A DNA stretch of 64,000 bases, from positions 124,001-188,000 of the forward strand of contig JASGHE010000003.1 in the NCBI GenBank assembly GCA_047602475.1, written 5' to 3'. Made by a program: the position numbers and the translations under genes. Shown one piece after another: positions 25,527 to 36,100 of the stretch. The notes below the pieces were generated by a model. It was not told the origin of the DNA. It ran no database searches and was given only the letters and a program-made list of their open reading frames with translations. Position 1 is the first letter of the stretch. Every line of letters starts with the position of its first letter. Source of the stretch: JAEUIE01 sp047602475 (GTDB lineage: Bacteria > Planctomycetota > Planctomycetia > Gemmatales > HRBIN36).

Positions 25527-25895
25527 ATGCAACGCACTCAAGCTATTGGTAAGCTCCTATCTCAACTTTCACGTCGGGAGTTCATGTTAGCGAGCGGTAC
25601 AGCGCTCATGGGGACGTCTCTGCTTGCTGACGATTTCGATGTGCAAAGTTTGCCATCACGCCATGTCTTTCGACTGAGTCGTGACCTCGATTTGTTGAAC
25701 CTCGAGATAGAGTTCGTCCAATTCCGTGAGCGAAAAGGTTTTCTGGAGAGCATCGGTGCGGGGCGTTCGTTGGTGGTGGTGCATTTCCCGCCACAGAATC
25801 TGGCGGAAGCGACGTTTTTGGATATGCCGGGGGATGAAAACAAAGCAAACCCTAAAGAAAAGAAACTGCTGCCTGGCAATGCCCGAGCCACCTAA
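25527..25895 (+). CDS. giant protein A, piece 1: twin-arginine signal and N-terminal domain
   Basis: ATG 25527 opens a protein with SRREFMLASGTALMGTSLLA at residues 16-35, a twin-arginine export signal with its hydrophobic stretch. After it come RLSRDLDLLNLEIEFVQFRE and SLVVVHFPPQNLAEATF. The pattern 'rLsrplDLLnL.iEFvN' followed by 'LvVHFPPQ..aE..F' is one I associate with large uncharacterised proteins in several phyla. The frame stops at 25895, but the protein clearly continues one frame over from about 25868. Restored, protein A would have about 1,500 residues (25527-30032). The function is unknown. Confidence 0.6.
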   Translation: MQRTQAIGKLLSQLSRREFMLASGTALMGTSLLADDFDVQSLPSRHVFRLSRDLDLLNLEIEFVQFRERKGFLESIGAGRSLVVVHFPPQNLAEATFLDMPGDENKANPKEKKLLPGNARAT

Positions 25896-26868
25896 AAAGG
25901 ATCCGCCAGAACCACCTGACCCCAACTATATAGCACGGCTGAATCATGCCAAGCCTCCGATACGCAGTTATCTTTCTGGACCAAGCCGCCTGGTCTTTGT
26001 CGCACCGGAGAACGCCCGACTTCCTTTGTTTACTCCCGCCTCGGGCGATTCGCGCCAGGTGGTGGACCACTGGTTGAACACTGTCTCCAGTTGGCCGATG
26101 CGTGTAGCAAAAGAAGCAGCCATTGGGCCATCCAAGCCCCGAATGCCCAACGCTTATGAAACGTGCTTGGAGATACCGTACCGACTGCTGATCTCACCAA
26201 GTTCCTCAGAAACACGTTGGATCACGACCTCCGATAGGATGCCTTTTGCGCCTCCCGCGTCGAAGACGACGAGCGAAATCTGGAACGCAGCTTTGATGAG
26301 CAGGAAGAAGGTAGAACCGGCGAAACCGGCTGACGATTTGAGCGATCTGGCTCCCGATCTTGCACCGCTGAAGGAAGCGACATTGCTGGCCAAAGCGTTG
26401 TATACGCCAGATTTGCATACAGGTGATGCCAAGGATGGAGATTACTTCCCAGGTAAGCTGCCATTATCTCTATCCAAGATGACTAGGCAGCGTCTAGTCA
26501 CTCAGATGAAAGACGAAGGTTGGATCGATGTCGATCATCTCATTCTGACTGCACTCGGGTCGGATGCATTTATGGCTTATTTTAATCCTCAGTCATTTGA
26601 CACGATTATTAAGAATCAGATTGCAAATTACGAAGCAAATCCAAGTGGTATTCAGACAGATCCTAAACAAAATCAAGCTGTACTCATGATTTGGAAGCAC
26701 CGGATTGTCGTGGGGCGTGACGTCTATTTCCTTGAAGCTTATTTTGGAGTATTGTTCCCATTCATCTTCCCTGCAGTTAAGGTGCGAGTGAACCGTCGGC
26801 AGTTCGCGGCCTATAAGGAAACGGCGGATGATTTTGTGCGTTCAGTCCGCCTGGGGCGTATTTGCTGA
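25863..26868 (+). CDS. giant protein A, piece 2
   Basis: This piece continues protein A in frame 1 with a Pro/Lys-rich linker (PEPPKKDPPEPPDPN). Then come PPIRSYLSGPSRLVFVAPENARLPLFT and LEIPYRLLISPSSSETRWIT, followed by TSEIWNAAL. These are recognisable conserved blocks of the same unknown family: 'sGPSRLvF', 'iPYRLliSP' and 'teLWha.L'. There is no enzymatic motif I can name. The open frame reaches back to 25726, but the part before about 25868 is the shadow of piece 1. The piece ends at TGA 26866-26868. The next piece takes over after CGC-CT-GGG-GCG, where one C seems to be lost. Confidence 0.55.
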
Positions 26869-27878
26869 CGAAAGAGTTCATCGTCGTTCGCCAGCCTGAC
26901 AAGTCATTCGTCGATTCCACCAGTTTGCTGGGGCGAGCCATGCCGGCGAAGGGTGTGGTGTTGGGGATGCTGAAAACGCCCGATCTTGTTCCATCCGAGA
27001 TGACGCCTCTTCGCGCTGATCTCGATACATCCAAGATCACTCAAAAGGAGATCGACAATTGCAATGGACAAATCGTCTATATTCCGAGACCACTGGATAC
27101 CAAGAACTTTGATCCACTTCGATGGCCGTTGACATTCACCGATGAATCCAAACGGCAGATGAAGATAGACAATGCCTGCCTGTTGTTCGCCTCGAATGTT
27201 ATCCTGGGACAACGAGTGTGGGACGCAGTGCAGGATAAGTATCGTAGTTGGGACGTAAAGAATCAGCCTTTTGCCTTAACATCGGAAGTGCCGGCGATCA
27301 AGCTGACAGACCTCTCAGCCATGCCCGTGCCGATCGTTGGGGCGAAAGTAAAACCGAAGCCGGCGCCACAAGTGGCGGAGGGATCAGTCCCGCAGTTCGT
27401 TCTGGAGTTTGCCAGTATCGAGCAAGCGGCGGCCAGCCGACTGGGGGAGGCCATTCAGGCGTTGCAGAGCATTCAAATTTCTCCACCAAAGGTAGAGGAT
27501 ATACCCAAGTATATTGCCGAGTTGTGCCGCGATGTGTTGAACCAACTGACCCGGGGCCGAGCAGCATTGTTACGTCATCTGGCGTTTGTGCTTGGTATCA
27601 AACAGCAACTGGAGAAGCAATGGAAAGGAACGGCAAAGAAATGGCAGGATGAACTCGAAGCGAAGCTGCGCAAGGTCGACGGGCAGGTGGATGCAACGAT
27701 GGCGCAGTTTTGGACCACGGCCAACTCGTTCGCCGATGAGTGGGTGGAACCAATAAAGACGCTGCAGGACCGAGTAACTGCGACTGTCAAAGAGGTGGAG
27801 AGCAGCCTGCAGAAGGATCCAGGAACAAACTTGGAAGGGGCTGGCTCATGCACTGGATCAAATCGTTTTTCATCCTGA
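26862..27878 (+). CDS. giant protein A, piece 3
   Basis: Reading resumes in frame 0 (PGAYLLTKEFIVVRQPDKSF) and holds for about 340 codons. KITQKEIDNCNGQIVYIPRPL and FTFTDESKRQ-type text suggests a beta-rich domain. A long helical, probably coiled-coil stretch follows (LVQ-type heptads around KQQLEKQWKGTAKKWQDELEA and TLQDRVTATVKEVESSL). The frame is lost at GAAGGGGCTGG near 27837; with one G fewer it reads straight into LAHALDQIVFHPDAKK of the next piece. The TTG at 26862 is not taken as a real start. Confidence 0.5.
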   Translation: MLTKEFIVVRQPDKSFVDSTSLLGRAMPAKGVVLGMLKTPDLVPSEMTPLRADLDTSKITQKEIDNCNGQIVYIPRPLDTKNFDPLRWPLTFTDESKRQMKIDNACLLFASNVILGQRVWDAVQDKYRSWDVKNQPFALTSEVPAIKLTDLSAMPVPIVGAKVKPKPAPQVAEGSVPQFVLEFASIEQAAASRLGEAIQALQSIQISPPKVEDIPKYIAELCRDVLNQLTRGRAALLRHLAFVLGIKQQLEKQWKGTAKKWQDELEAKLRKVDGQVDATMAQFWTTANSFADEWVEPIKTLQDRVTATVKEVESSLQKDPGTNLEGAGSCTGSNRFSS

Positions 27879-27888
27879 TGCCAAGAAG

Positions 27889-29529
27889 TTGATGCGAACC
27901 TTCCGCGATTTCTACGAACAATTGCAGACTGTGGAAAAGGTCAGCTCCATTCTGGAGACGACGAAGATCGCCTTTGGCAGCCAGTTGGTGAACAAGCTGT
28001 TTAACGACAGTGATTCCCTTGTCAGCAAGATTAAGAAGTTGGGCGATGATTTGGCAGCAGGGAACCTTTCACTGAACGACTTTGTCACCAAGGTCACGAC
28101 CGAACTTGTCAATCTGAACAACCGGGATTATTACAAGCCGATTACTGAAAAGTTACGAATGCAGTTGAACAGGATCAAAGAAGATGAAACGCAAAGCATG
28201 GTGCTCGCTTTGCAGTTTGTGCGTGATTTCATATCAGCGACCAGGCAGGCACGGCAAACCGGTTCCCATTTGTTCCATGCCGTCGTGGATCAGATTCACG
28301 GAGTGATGCCTTCCATGAAGGCCATGGCTGCGAATTATCCATCTGAAAAAATCCAACTTATTGACGATTACCTGGCCAAGGGCATTCGAGGAGTGCAGAA
28401 AGGCATCTTTGCGGAAGTAGGACCACGTGACAAAGTGCTTTTAGATAAGATCAATGAGCAATTAAATGCAACAAAGGATTCGATCAAGAACGGGTTGGCC
28501 ACACCCACAGCGATGGTGCAGGGATTATCCAATCAGTTGGGTGCCATCGTTGGCAAAGACAATGAACATCTGAAAAAGTTGTCGGAATTGAAGAAAGAAT
28601 ACGATGAAGTGGACAAGGATATGCCGGAAGCAATACCCAATGCCAAAATCTTCGGCGTCATTCCGTTGCGTAAGCTGCTGGGATACCTGTTCAAGGATCA
28701 ACTGCCCAAGATTTCGCTGCTCAAGACTCCGGAAAAGCTGACCCATACGTGGAACTTCGCCCTGCCCATCGATGCGGATCAGGGAAAGACGTTCTTCAGC
28801 ATAGTGACCTTCCGGAATGAACAAAAGCCGGTCTATTTAAACATCAAAATAGTCACGACCACGCTGTTGCCCAAGCCGGAAGAAGTGGCGGCTGGGAAAC
28901 GGCCGACGGCCCAGGTGAAGATGGATGCTTATCTGGGCAAGTGGAATGTCCGTTCAATGACCCCGGAACCGCCGGAGGAAGTTGGATCGGGGCCGGGAGC
29001 AGGAGGTGGAACGGGGACCAAGTCTGAATTATCCAAGAACGCATCGTTCTCGCTGACGTTGCTGGACATGATCGTGATCGGATTCCGGCAACTGAGGGTA
29101 TCGGCGGAGCACGCCCAGGGGGAGTCTGCGAAACCGAAAGTGAAACCACAGATCACGCAGGTGGACTTTATTGGGCCCCTGGCATTTATCGCCGAGTTTC
29201 AACAGAAAATGGGAAACTTGGGCGGCGGGTTCAAGCTGGCTCTGACTCCGCACTTCATCGAGTTGAGTTACTCATTGCTCATCCCTCCTTTTAGTTTTGG
29301 CGTGTTCAATATGCGGAGCATCTACCTGGGCGCAGGGTTGATGCTTCCCTTTGGAGACAAACCCCTCCGTTTCAGCTTCAATTTCTCGACCTTCAAGGTA
29401 CCTTTTGAGCTGACGGTGATGGCATTTGGCGGTCGAGGCTTTTTCAGAGCTGAGATCGATACCAAGGGTGGGCGGGCGCAGAAGGCGCGATCGAGTTTGG
29501 TGGAGCGCTTGCTTTCGATGTCGGCGTAG
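27889..29529 (+). CDS. giant protein A, piece 4
   Basis: This is the longest intact piece (547 codons, frame 1). Its first 280 residues are helical with coiled-coil character (FYEQLQTVEKVSSILETTK, HLKKLSELKKEYDEVDKD). The rest is rich in beta strands with alternating hydrophobics (FSLTLLDMIVIGFRQLRV, GGGFKLALTPHFIELSYSLLIPPFSFGVF, LGAGLMLPFG, LRFSFNFSTFKVPFELTVMAFGG). These look like outer-membrane or lamellar beta strands. A Gly-rich linker (GSGPGAGGGTG) divides the halves. The frame changes near 29467 at GGTGGGCGGG, where one G appears missing. Confidence 0.5.
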   Translation: MMRTFRDFYEQLQTVEKVSSILETTKIAFGSQLVNKLFNDSDSLVSKIKKLGDDLAAGNLSLNDFVTKVTTELVNLNNRDYYKPITEKLRMQLNRIKEDETQSMVLALQFVRDFISATRQARQTGSHLFHAVVDQIHGVMPSMKAMAANYPSEKIQLIDDYLAKGIRGVQKGIFAEVGPRDKVLLDKINEQLNATKDSIKNGLATPTAMVQGLSNQLGAIVGKDNEHLKKLSELKKEYDEVDKDMPEAIPNAKIFGVIPLRKLLGYLFKDQLPKISLLKTPEKLTHTWNFALPIDADQGKTFFSIVTFRNEQKPVYLNIKIVTTTLLPKPEEVAAGKRPTAQVKMDAYLGKWNVRSMTPEPPEEVGSGPGAGGGTGTKSELSKNASFSLTLLDMIVIGFRQLRVSAEHAQGESAKPKVKPQITQVDFIGPLAFIAEFQQKMGNLGGGFKLALTPHFIELSYSLLIPPFSFGVFNMRSIYLGAGLMLPFGDKPLRFSFNFSTFKVPFELTVMAFGGRGFFRAEIDTKGGRAQKARSSLVERLLSMSA

Positions 29530-29540
29530 CGGGCGGAAAT

Positions 29541-30032
29541 TTGTTTGTAATGGCCGGCGTCTATTTCCGCATCACCGAGACCTCCACGAACCTGTCCGGA
29601 TATCTTCGCGCGGGCGGTTGCCTGCAAGTGCTCGGGCTGATCCACGCCTCCGTCGAATTCATGCTGATGGTAACGTACCGGGAAGCGGTGGAGGACGACC
29701 GTGAAGGCGATCCAGAGTACGTGTACAAGATTACGGAACTCTACGGGACTGCAACGCTGACAGTCTCCATCGAATTACTCTTCTTCAGCATTGACGTGGC
29801 CATCACGATGGAAAAGCACATTGCCGGGACGGAAGACAGGCAACGTCGAGTGAAGGGCGGCACACCGGAGAACGACAGCTTAGACAAAAAGCCGACACAA
29901 CTGCAACGTCCGGCGTATTTCGCCAGCGATCACCTGAAAGAAGATGGGCGCTTCCCCTGGGATGAACGGGATGCCCGCCGTTCCGCTGAGAAATGGAATT
30001 CACAATACTGGTCCCAATTCCAATTCTGCTAA
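29541..30032 (+). CDS. giant protein A, piece 5 (C-terminus)
   Basis: This frame-0 text really begins near 29470 (GAEGAIEFGGALAFDVGVAGGN) and continues the beta-strand pattern of the previous piece (VMAGVYFRITE, LSGYLRAGGCLQVLGLIHASVEFML, LTVSIELLFFSIDVAITM). It ends with a polar tail at TAA 30030-30032. The alternating pattern of short hydrophobic strands and turns would suit a beta-barrel or beta-sandwich wall. Seventeen bases separate the stop from the start of giant gene B, so the two are one operon. Confidence 0.5.
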   Translation: MFVMAGVYFRITETSTNLSGYLRAGGCLQVLGLIHASVEFMLMVTYREAVEDDREGDPEYVYKITELYGTATLTVSIELLFFSIDVAITMEKHIAGTEDRQRRVKGGTPENDSLDKKPTQLQRPAYFASDHLKEDGRFPWDERDARRSAEKWNSQYWSQFQFC

Positions 30033-30049
30033 CACCCGGTGAGACAGCC

Positions 30050-33000
30050 ATGCAAGACAAGTACACCGTTAACGCGCTGGTGATTCCGCGAAGCGACCAT
30101 CCCGAAAACAAGGACAAGCAACAACCCCATATGCTTGGTTGCTGCCTGGCGTTTCTGCTTGTACGGCCCGATCCTGATAAGGACGGTAAACATCCGGAGG
30201 TTGCTCTACAGCCTATCTTCAAGAACTGGCCGGAAGAGATACGCGGCTTGCTGAAGGACGCCAAGCTCTCCTTCAAGTCCAAAGAGGCGGGCGGGTTTGA
30301 GGAAACGCTTCCGTTCGATCAAAGGCCGGCACGCGACGTGTATCATTCAGGCTGGAAAGTAGCAGACGCCAATCGTGCCTGGAAGGAACTGTTTGCGAAA
30401 GTCATCGATCGCAACTTTGACCCCGCTAAGCCCCAAAAGCTGAATGAACCCGTCCGCTCCTCTTCCACACCGGAGAAAGTTTATCGACAAGCGGAACTGA
30501 CACCGGACAAGGTGAGCGATTTTGTTAACCCTGAGTCGGCATCTAACTTGAAGCCGAGCGATCGCTTTGAATCACTCAACACGCTGGACTACGGCAACGG
30601 CCTAGCGGCGGCCCAACTGCAAAGGACCCGCTTGGCTGTGGACGATGCGACCCGCTTGGTGCTCGACCAGCACCTGATCCGACAACTGGATGCGGATACG
30701 ATTGGTTATGCCGTGGCTCGTCTTCAGGAGCAGGCAGAACATCAGCCGGGGCGTTTCTCAGCCGACATGCTGACGGCTTTGGATGCGGTTACGTTACCGG
30801 CGGAAAAGGAACCCATCATTGTGCCTGTGGGTTTGATGCCTTCGGTCCTCAACCATCGAGAACTGCTTGGCCATGTGGTGCAGCAGGTCATCGACTCCAA
30901 GAGAGAGGATGCGATGGCGACGCTTCGCCGTTATGAAAGATTGAACAAGGGCAGCCGTAATCGCAATGAGAATGAACAGAACGAAAGAAAGAAAGCCTTC
31001 GAGAAACTCGAAGACCCTTACTTTGAAGAGCTTTGGGCCAAGGTGCGGCAATACCCCGGTCTGGCCCGCCGACTTTCTCTGGTGGTGCATGGCACGGTCG
31101 ATTTACCGAAGCAATTGCTGAGCCAGGAAGGGACAGTGCAACTAATCCTTCCCGCGGCTTCGCCTCATTTCGATGTCTTCGTGACGCCACGCACCTGGTA
31201 CGATTATACCGTCGGCGAAGTGGTGAATCAAAAGAAGAAGCCGGGCAGCTTCCGCCCGCTCCCGCGCAACGAGCTCTTTTATGGCACAGTGGATCAAGAT
31301 AAGGAGAGCTATCGGAAGTTTCATACGCTGGCGGGCCAGTTGTATGAAAGCACCCAGGACGATTTCGTGCCGACGATTGGGCGCGATCTGGCGGAGAGGA
31401 ACGAGAACACGATCGTATTGGACGAAGATGCCTTACCCACGGCGGCAGAAGCCATACCGGATCCCCAGTCGGAATATGAACGACACCGGCTGAATTCGGT
31501 GCAGTTTGTATCGAAACCGAAGATCACGTTAGGTGTGGATAAAAAGGGGGTGCCTGTACGAACAGCACAGAACGCTGAGGCTACTAAGAATCTCACTGTC
31601 AGCCCGGTCGAAGCATACGATCAACAGTTGAAGTATGCCCGTGACAGAAAGGAAAACAAGAATGGGATGGCCGGTGCAGGGTATCAGCCCAGCGATGTCT
31701 TTGCGGAAGACTTGATGCAGGGGTATACGGTGTTCGCGCGTCATGCCATTGATGACAAGAAGCATTGCGACTGGGGTTCGCTGTGCCGGCGCGTAGTGCA
31801 TGTTCAGCCGAAAGTAGGCACGGCCTTCCAGTTTGAAGAAGAAGGATTCATTGCTTCGGGAGTAACCAATCCACCGAAGGCAGTGGTTGGAGTCTACCTC
31901 AATCCGCAGGGACTGGTTCCACTGAAGGCTCCTGTGAACATGGGCATCGTCCTGCAAAGCGAGAAAGACGCGGATAAGGCGATCGTCAAGGAAGTGGGAT
32001 ATGGACTACAGCCGGAAGACCAGATTGTAAAAGTCAATGGCCAGGCAGCCGAGACAGTGGAGAAGCTCTTTACCGAACTGAATAAAGTGGGCGATAGCGA
32101 CAAGTTGGTGACATTTGAAATAACACGGGCCGGCGGTTCCAAGACTCTTGTTCTGCCTGTCCTTCTGGACAAGCCGGCCAATGTCTTTCTGCGCTGTGGC
32201 GTTCTCCTGAAGAGCAAGGACAAGAAAGCGCCGTCCGTGGTTGGCGGCTCCATGACAGCGCACCTGGCACAGGAAGCGGGGCTATCCGCGAACGATTTCA
32301 TTGTGGAAGTCAACCGGAAACCCATCACCACCGTGGGAGAGTTGATAGCTCAGCTCGCCAAGGTGAGCAGCGCGACGGCGGCGGAGGTGCAGTTCAAAGT
32401 AAAAAGGCCTGATAACAGTGTGGCGGTGATCTCCGTGTGCCGGCATGGGCTGAAGCCGTTCAGCTCGCAGGCTTACTTGGGTATGAAGTTGGTGGATGTG
32501 CCAGGAGGCGAGTATCCACAAGTGGTGGAACCCGGACCCAAAGCAAAGGCTGCAGGCCTCGAGGATGGCGATTTTATCCAGCGTATCAACGGCGAGATAG
32601 TCAATTCAGTAAAAGCAGTGGAGCAGGCTCTGGAAAACCGTCAATCGAAGTATGGCCGGACGCTGGTGTTTCAGGTGCTGAAGAAGGGCGGGCCCAGCGT
32701 CAAAGTGATCACGGTCAATCACGAGATTAGCGTCGTGAAGATCGGCGCCAAGAATCTGGCGGAAATTCAACCCACAGAGCCGAAATATGACAATGACATC
32801 GAACGGAATGCCTACCTGGATATTACCGACTTCAAGAGTGAAAAGTTTCTCGTCACCAGCTCGACACGCTATGCGGGCAACTTCGTGTCTGTCGTTACGC
32901 CGTATGATCTCAAGCACGGCGACTATGTCTTTGTGACGCTCGGCCAACAGGAGGCAAGCAAGAGCACCGTTGCTGAACTCGACGTCTTCCCGATTTTGAA

Positions 33001-33178
33001 AAATGAGTTGGGAAACTGGTCGATCCTAAGCAGCCCAGCGAACTATTCCTGGGAAATGGAGAGAAGCCCGGCCTCCGGCAATGGGAGCAGTACCTGCATC
33101 TCTACGAGAAAGATAACACCCGTTTTGTCGATAAAGAAGGCAAGACGGTTGATTTGGATAAAGCAGATGGTTATTTGA
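30050..33178 (+). CDS. giant protein B, N-terminal piece with three PDZ domains
   Basis: ATG 30050 follows CCGGTGAGACAGCC, 17 bases after gene A. The first 600 residues match nothing I can name (MLGCCLAFLLVRPDPD near the start; no signal peptide). From about 610 to 905 three PDZ domains follow in tandem: GLQPEDQIVKVNGQAAETV, GLSANDFIVEVNRKPITTV and GLEDGDFIQRINGEIVNSV are their carboxylate-loop/helix signatures. PDZ domains bind C-terminal peptides and usually sit beside a protease domain. No Ser-His-Asp protease is visible. Near 33055 a G is missing from TGGGG. With it restored the protein continues into the next piece for about 2,780 residues in all. Confidence 0.6.
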   Translation: MQDKYTVNALVIPRSDHPENKDKQQPHMLGCCLAFLLVRPDPDKDGKHPEVALQPIFKNWPEEIRGLLKDAKLSFKSKEAGGFEETLPFDQRPARDVYHSGWKVADANRAWKELFAKVIDRNFDPAKPQKLNEPVRSSSTPEKVYRQAELTPDKVSDFVNPESASNLKPSDRFESLNTLDYGNGLAAAQLQRTRLAVDDATRLVLDQHLIRQLDADTIGYAVARLQEQAEHQPGRFSADMLTALDAVTLPAEKEPIIVPVGLMPSVLNHRELLGHVVQQVIDSKREDAMATLRRYERLNKGSRNRNENEQNERKKAFEKLEDPYFEELWAKVRQYPGLARRLSLVVHGTVDLPKQLLSQEGTVQLILPAASPHFDVFVTPRTWYDYTVGEVVNQKKKPGSFRPLPRNELFYGTVDQDKESYRKFHTLAGQLYESTQDDFVPTIGRDLAERNENTIVLDEDALPTAAEAIPDPQSEYERHRLNSVQFVSKPKITLGVDKKGVPVRTAQNAEATKNLTVSPVEAYDQQLKYARDRKENKNGMAGAGYQPSDVFAEDLMQGYTVFARHAIDDKKHCDWGSLCRRVVHVQPKVGTAFQFEEEGFIASGVTNPPKAVVGVYLNPQGLVPLKAPVNMGIVLQSEKDADKAIVKEVGYGLQPEDQIVKVNGQAAETVEKLFTELNKVGDSDKLVTFEITRAGGSKTLVLPVLLDKPANVFLRCGVLLKSKDKKAPSVVGGSMTAHLAQEAGLSANDFIVEVNRKPITTVGELIAQLAKVSSATAAEVQFKVKRPDNSVAVISVCRHGLKPFSSQAYLGMKLVDVPGGEYPQVVEPGPKAKAAGLEDGDFIQRINGEIVNSVKAVEQALENRQSKYGRTLVFQVLKKGGPSVKVITVNHEISVVKIGAKNLAEIQPTEPKYDNDIERNAYLDITDFKSEKFLVTSSTRYAGNFVSVVTPYDLKHGDYVFVTLGQQEASKSTVAELDVFPILKNELGNWSILSSPANYSWEMERSPASGNGSSTCISTRKITPVLSIKKARRLIWIKQMVI

Positions 33179-36100
33179 AATCGTTCATGGTCGAGGGTGA
33201 GCAGCGACTGTTTGTGCGCGAGACCGTGAAGGTAAATAAGGACACGTTGTTTGACCCGGTGCTGACAAAGACTTTCACGCTAAACAGTCCGCCTGCTGCG
33301 CAAAAGGAACAGTTCGTCTATTTTGACAAGCCAGAGGATGCAGACAAAGCCATCGTGATCGGAAGCAAGATCGGTGCAAACGTGCTGCGCGTGTTCCATT
33401 TGAAAGAAGGGGAACTGCTCAAAGTAGTTCGGGTGCCCAAGCCGAGCAAAGAGGGTTATTCTACTACCCCTTTCTCGGACAAAGACCTCCAACCCATCTA
33501 CGAATATCAGGGCCAACTGCGGCATGATCGGACGCTGGTGACGACCATTCGCTTGAAAATGCAGGCCACGGTGAAACGGGTAATGCCAGGCACACCTGCC
33601 AATAATGCCACCATCGATATTGGCCAACTAGAATGGGAATTTGAAGGCCCCGCCTATTTTCCAGACATCGTTCCAGAGATTAAACTTCCGGACGAAGACG
33701 AACTCGATCTACAGTGTGCGGAGGTGGTAACACAACACATTCAGTTTGATGCAACGAAACCGCCGGATCGACTGTTTATCGAAGCGTTTGCCAGTTGCAA
33801 AATCACCGAAGTTAACGCAACTGACTACAAGGTGACCCTGGTGGTTGATCAGTTGAACCTTATCAAGGTGCTTGATGCTTCCGACAAACCCGGTTATTCA
33901 TTTGAATGGAGATTGCTGGCCCAGCGTTCCAGCGATCAGAAGCTGGTTTCGATCAGCTATCAGCCAACACAGAAGGGGGACAAGTATTATGATTCAGACC
34001 TGACCAAGCGTGATGAATTGATTCATCCAGCCTGGTGCCAGTCCCTTCTGGTGGACCTGGTGGGAGAAGAGGATGGCAGCGTGTTGAAAGGCCGCGCCTA
34101 TCCTCAAGGAGTTCCTGGTACGCTCACGCTAGAGGGTACGGCTACATACTTTGCATCTCCTGCTGATGCATATGCCACGATTGTTTCTAGCGATGACTTA
34201 ATAACTCGCACGGGATACTTCAAAATCGGGCTCAGTCCGAAGCCGTTTCCTGCAATGAAATTCGACGTTGAGTGGCTGACCTGCCCCTGGTTGGACAATG
34301 CCAATAAGGAATGCCTGCCTCTGGTCGCAGAAGTCAGCAACCTGGAGAAGCAGGATGCAGATAATTTCCTTTTCACGTATCGAACACGAGATCGAGGGAC
34401 CGGAGCGATTCTGGCAATCAGCAACGCCTCGGAGCAATTTAAGCCGGCAGCTTCTACCCACCCGATGAGGCAGCTTCGGTCGCTGCGCTTTGGCGAGTTG
34501 GTCTTCGCTTATGGCACAGTAGCGACAAAAGATAACTCAGGCACGCCCCTGTTTCATCTCAGTGAGTACGAAAGCGAACCAGGTCAGCCGGCTGAGTTAT
34601 CGGCAGTGGTGCGCGGCGTGGTGGAGTATCAGGAAAGAACGCTGCCTGAAATCATTGAGACTAAACGCAAGAAAGCGCTGCTGACCACTCCGCAGCAGGT
34701 CGTCCTCAACCTGTGGTATGAAGCAGAAGAAACACCACCCATACGTGATTGTGTGACGCTGGTGACGCCCGGTCTGGCTGCCCGCACAGTTTCGCAGTAT
34801 GCATTACCAATGATTGGCACTGCCCAGGACCCCCTGAATACTCTCGCCAGCGATTTGATTGCCCGCTGGGGCGGCTGGACGCTGACGACGCCTTTGCCGG
34901 GCGAGACGGATCGGCCTTACGAGCCCACGACGGTAGACGCTGCCTTTACCGTCGATTGCCATCGCGATAATTCGGGCATCTCGCTGATGCCGGTGGAGGC
35001 CATCGGAGACTGGCGTTTGCCGCCGCTGCGGTTTGGGCACAAGTACGAATTCTGCCTTCGTCGAGTCGATCTGGCCGGCAACCATCTGTACGACGAAGGG
35101 CGGTTGCCTGATGATGCGAGCCTGCCTTCCTCGGCGGTCAACAAGCTGAAGCCACTGCTCAGCGAGAACCCGATGTTAGCGACGATCTGTTCGGTGATAG
35201 GCGGTCCTGCGGCAGCGATATCAGCAGCGGGTTTTATCAATACGGCGACCAGCACCTTTGCCCGGGCTGATCTTCCTTCTCAGGTATCGTTGGGATTCCA
35301 GTCGGATCAGCCTTTTGGGATATGGGAAGCGCCACCACCGGAGCAGCCGGACGTGAAGAACCTGCAGGTCGCGGTGTTTCAGCGGGAAAACGTCCTGGTC
35401 TATTTTTCAGACGTGCTGGATCGGGGCTGTGCAATGGAGGGCGACGCCTGTGGGTATCTTCTGCCTCCGCTGGCCGCAGTCGAGACAGTGTTAATGCATG
35501 GCGTGTTGGATTCCACTGACCCCTTGCGCATTCCTGAAATCATCCGCTGTCATGAATGCTATCTGAAGAATGGCGTTCTGGGAGTAGATCGCCACGATGC
35601 CCTGAACTACTTCGGCGATCCCCATGCTGAGAAACTACGATTGGATTATGTAAACTCAGAGTACTCTTCATTGCCGGTTCACAATAAAGGCGATACCATC
35701 ATCGAGACGCCATTCTATCGGAAGTGGCCATGCCCGCAGTCGATCATGCTGAAAATACAGGGAGGAGCTCGTGAACGGGATTGCCTGACGACCGAGCAAC
35801 TAGCCGGCACCGGCAAGATGGTCAAAGAACCGGGCAATGATTGCGTCACCATCTCGGCGGAACTCGCGCCGGGTACGGTAGGTTACGCTGCTCTCCTGCC
35901 GACGACCAGAAATAACCACTACCCGGAACATCAGCGGCTGAAGATGATTCACGCCATCAACGGGGCATGGATGCGGCCAGTCTGGACCAGGTTGGAGGAG
36001 AAGGAGCCCATAGCGGGGGCTGATTCCTCGCATGAGATCACCGGCACGTTCCGCATTGATACTGCCAGCACGGGGTCGTATTTCATTAGCGGTTTTTGGA

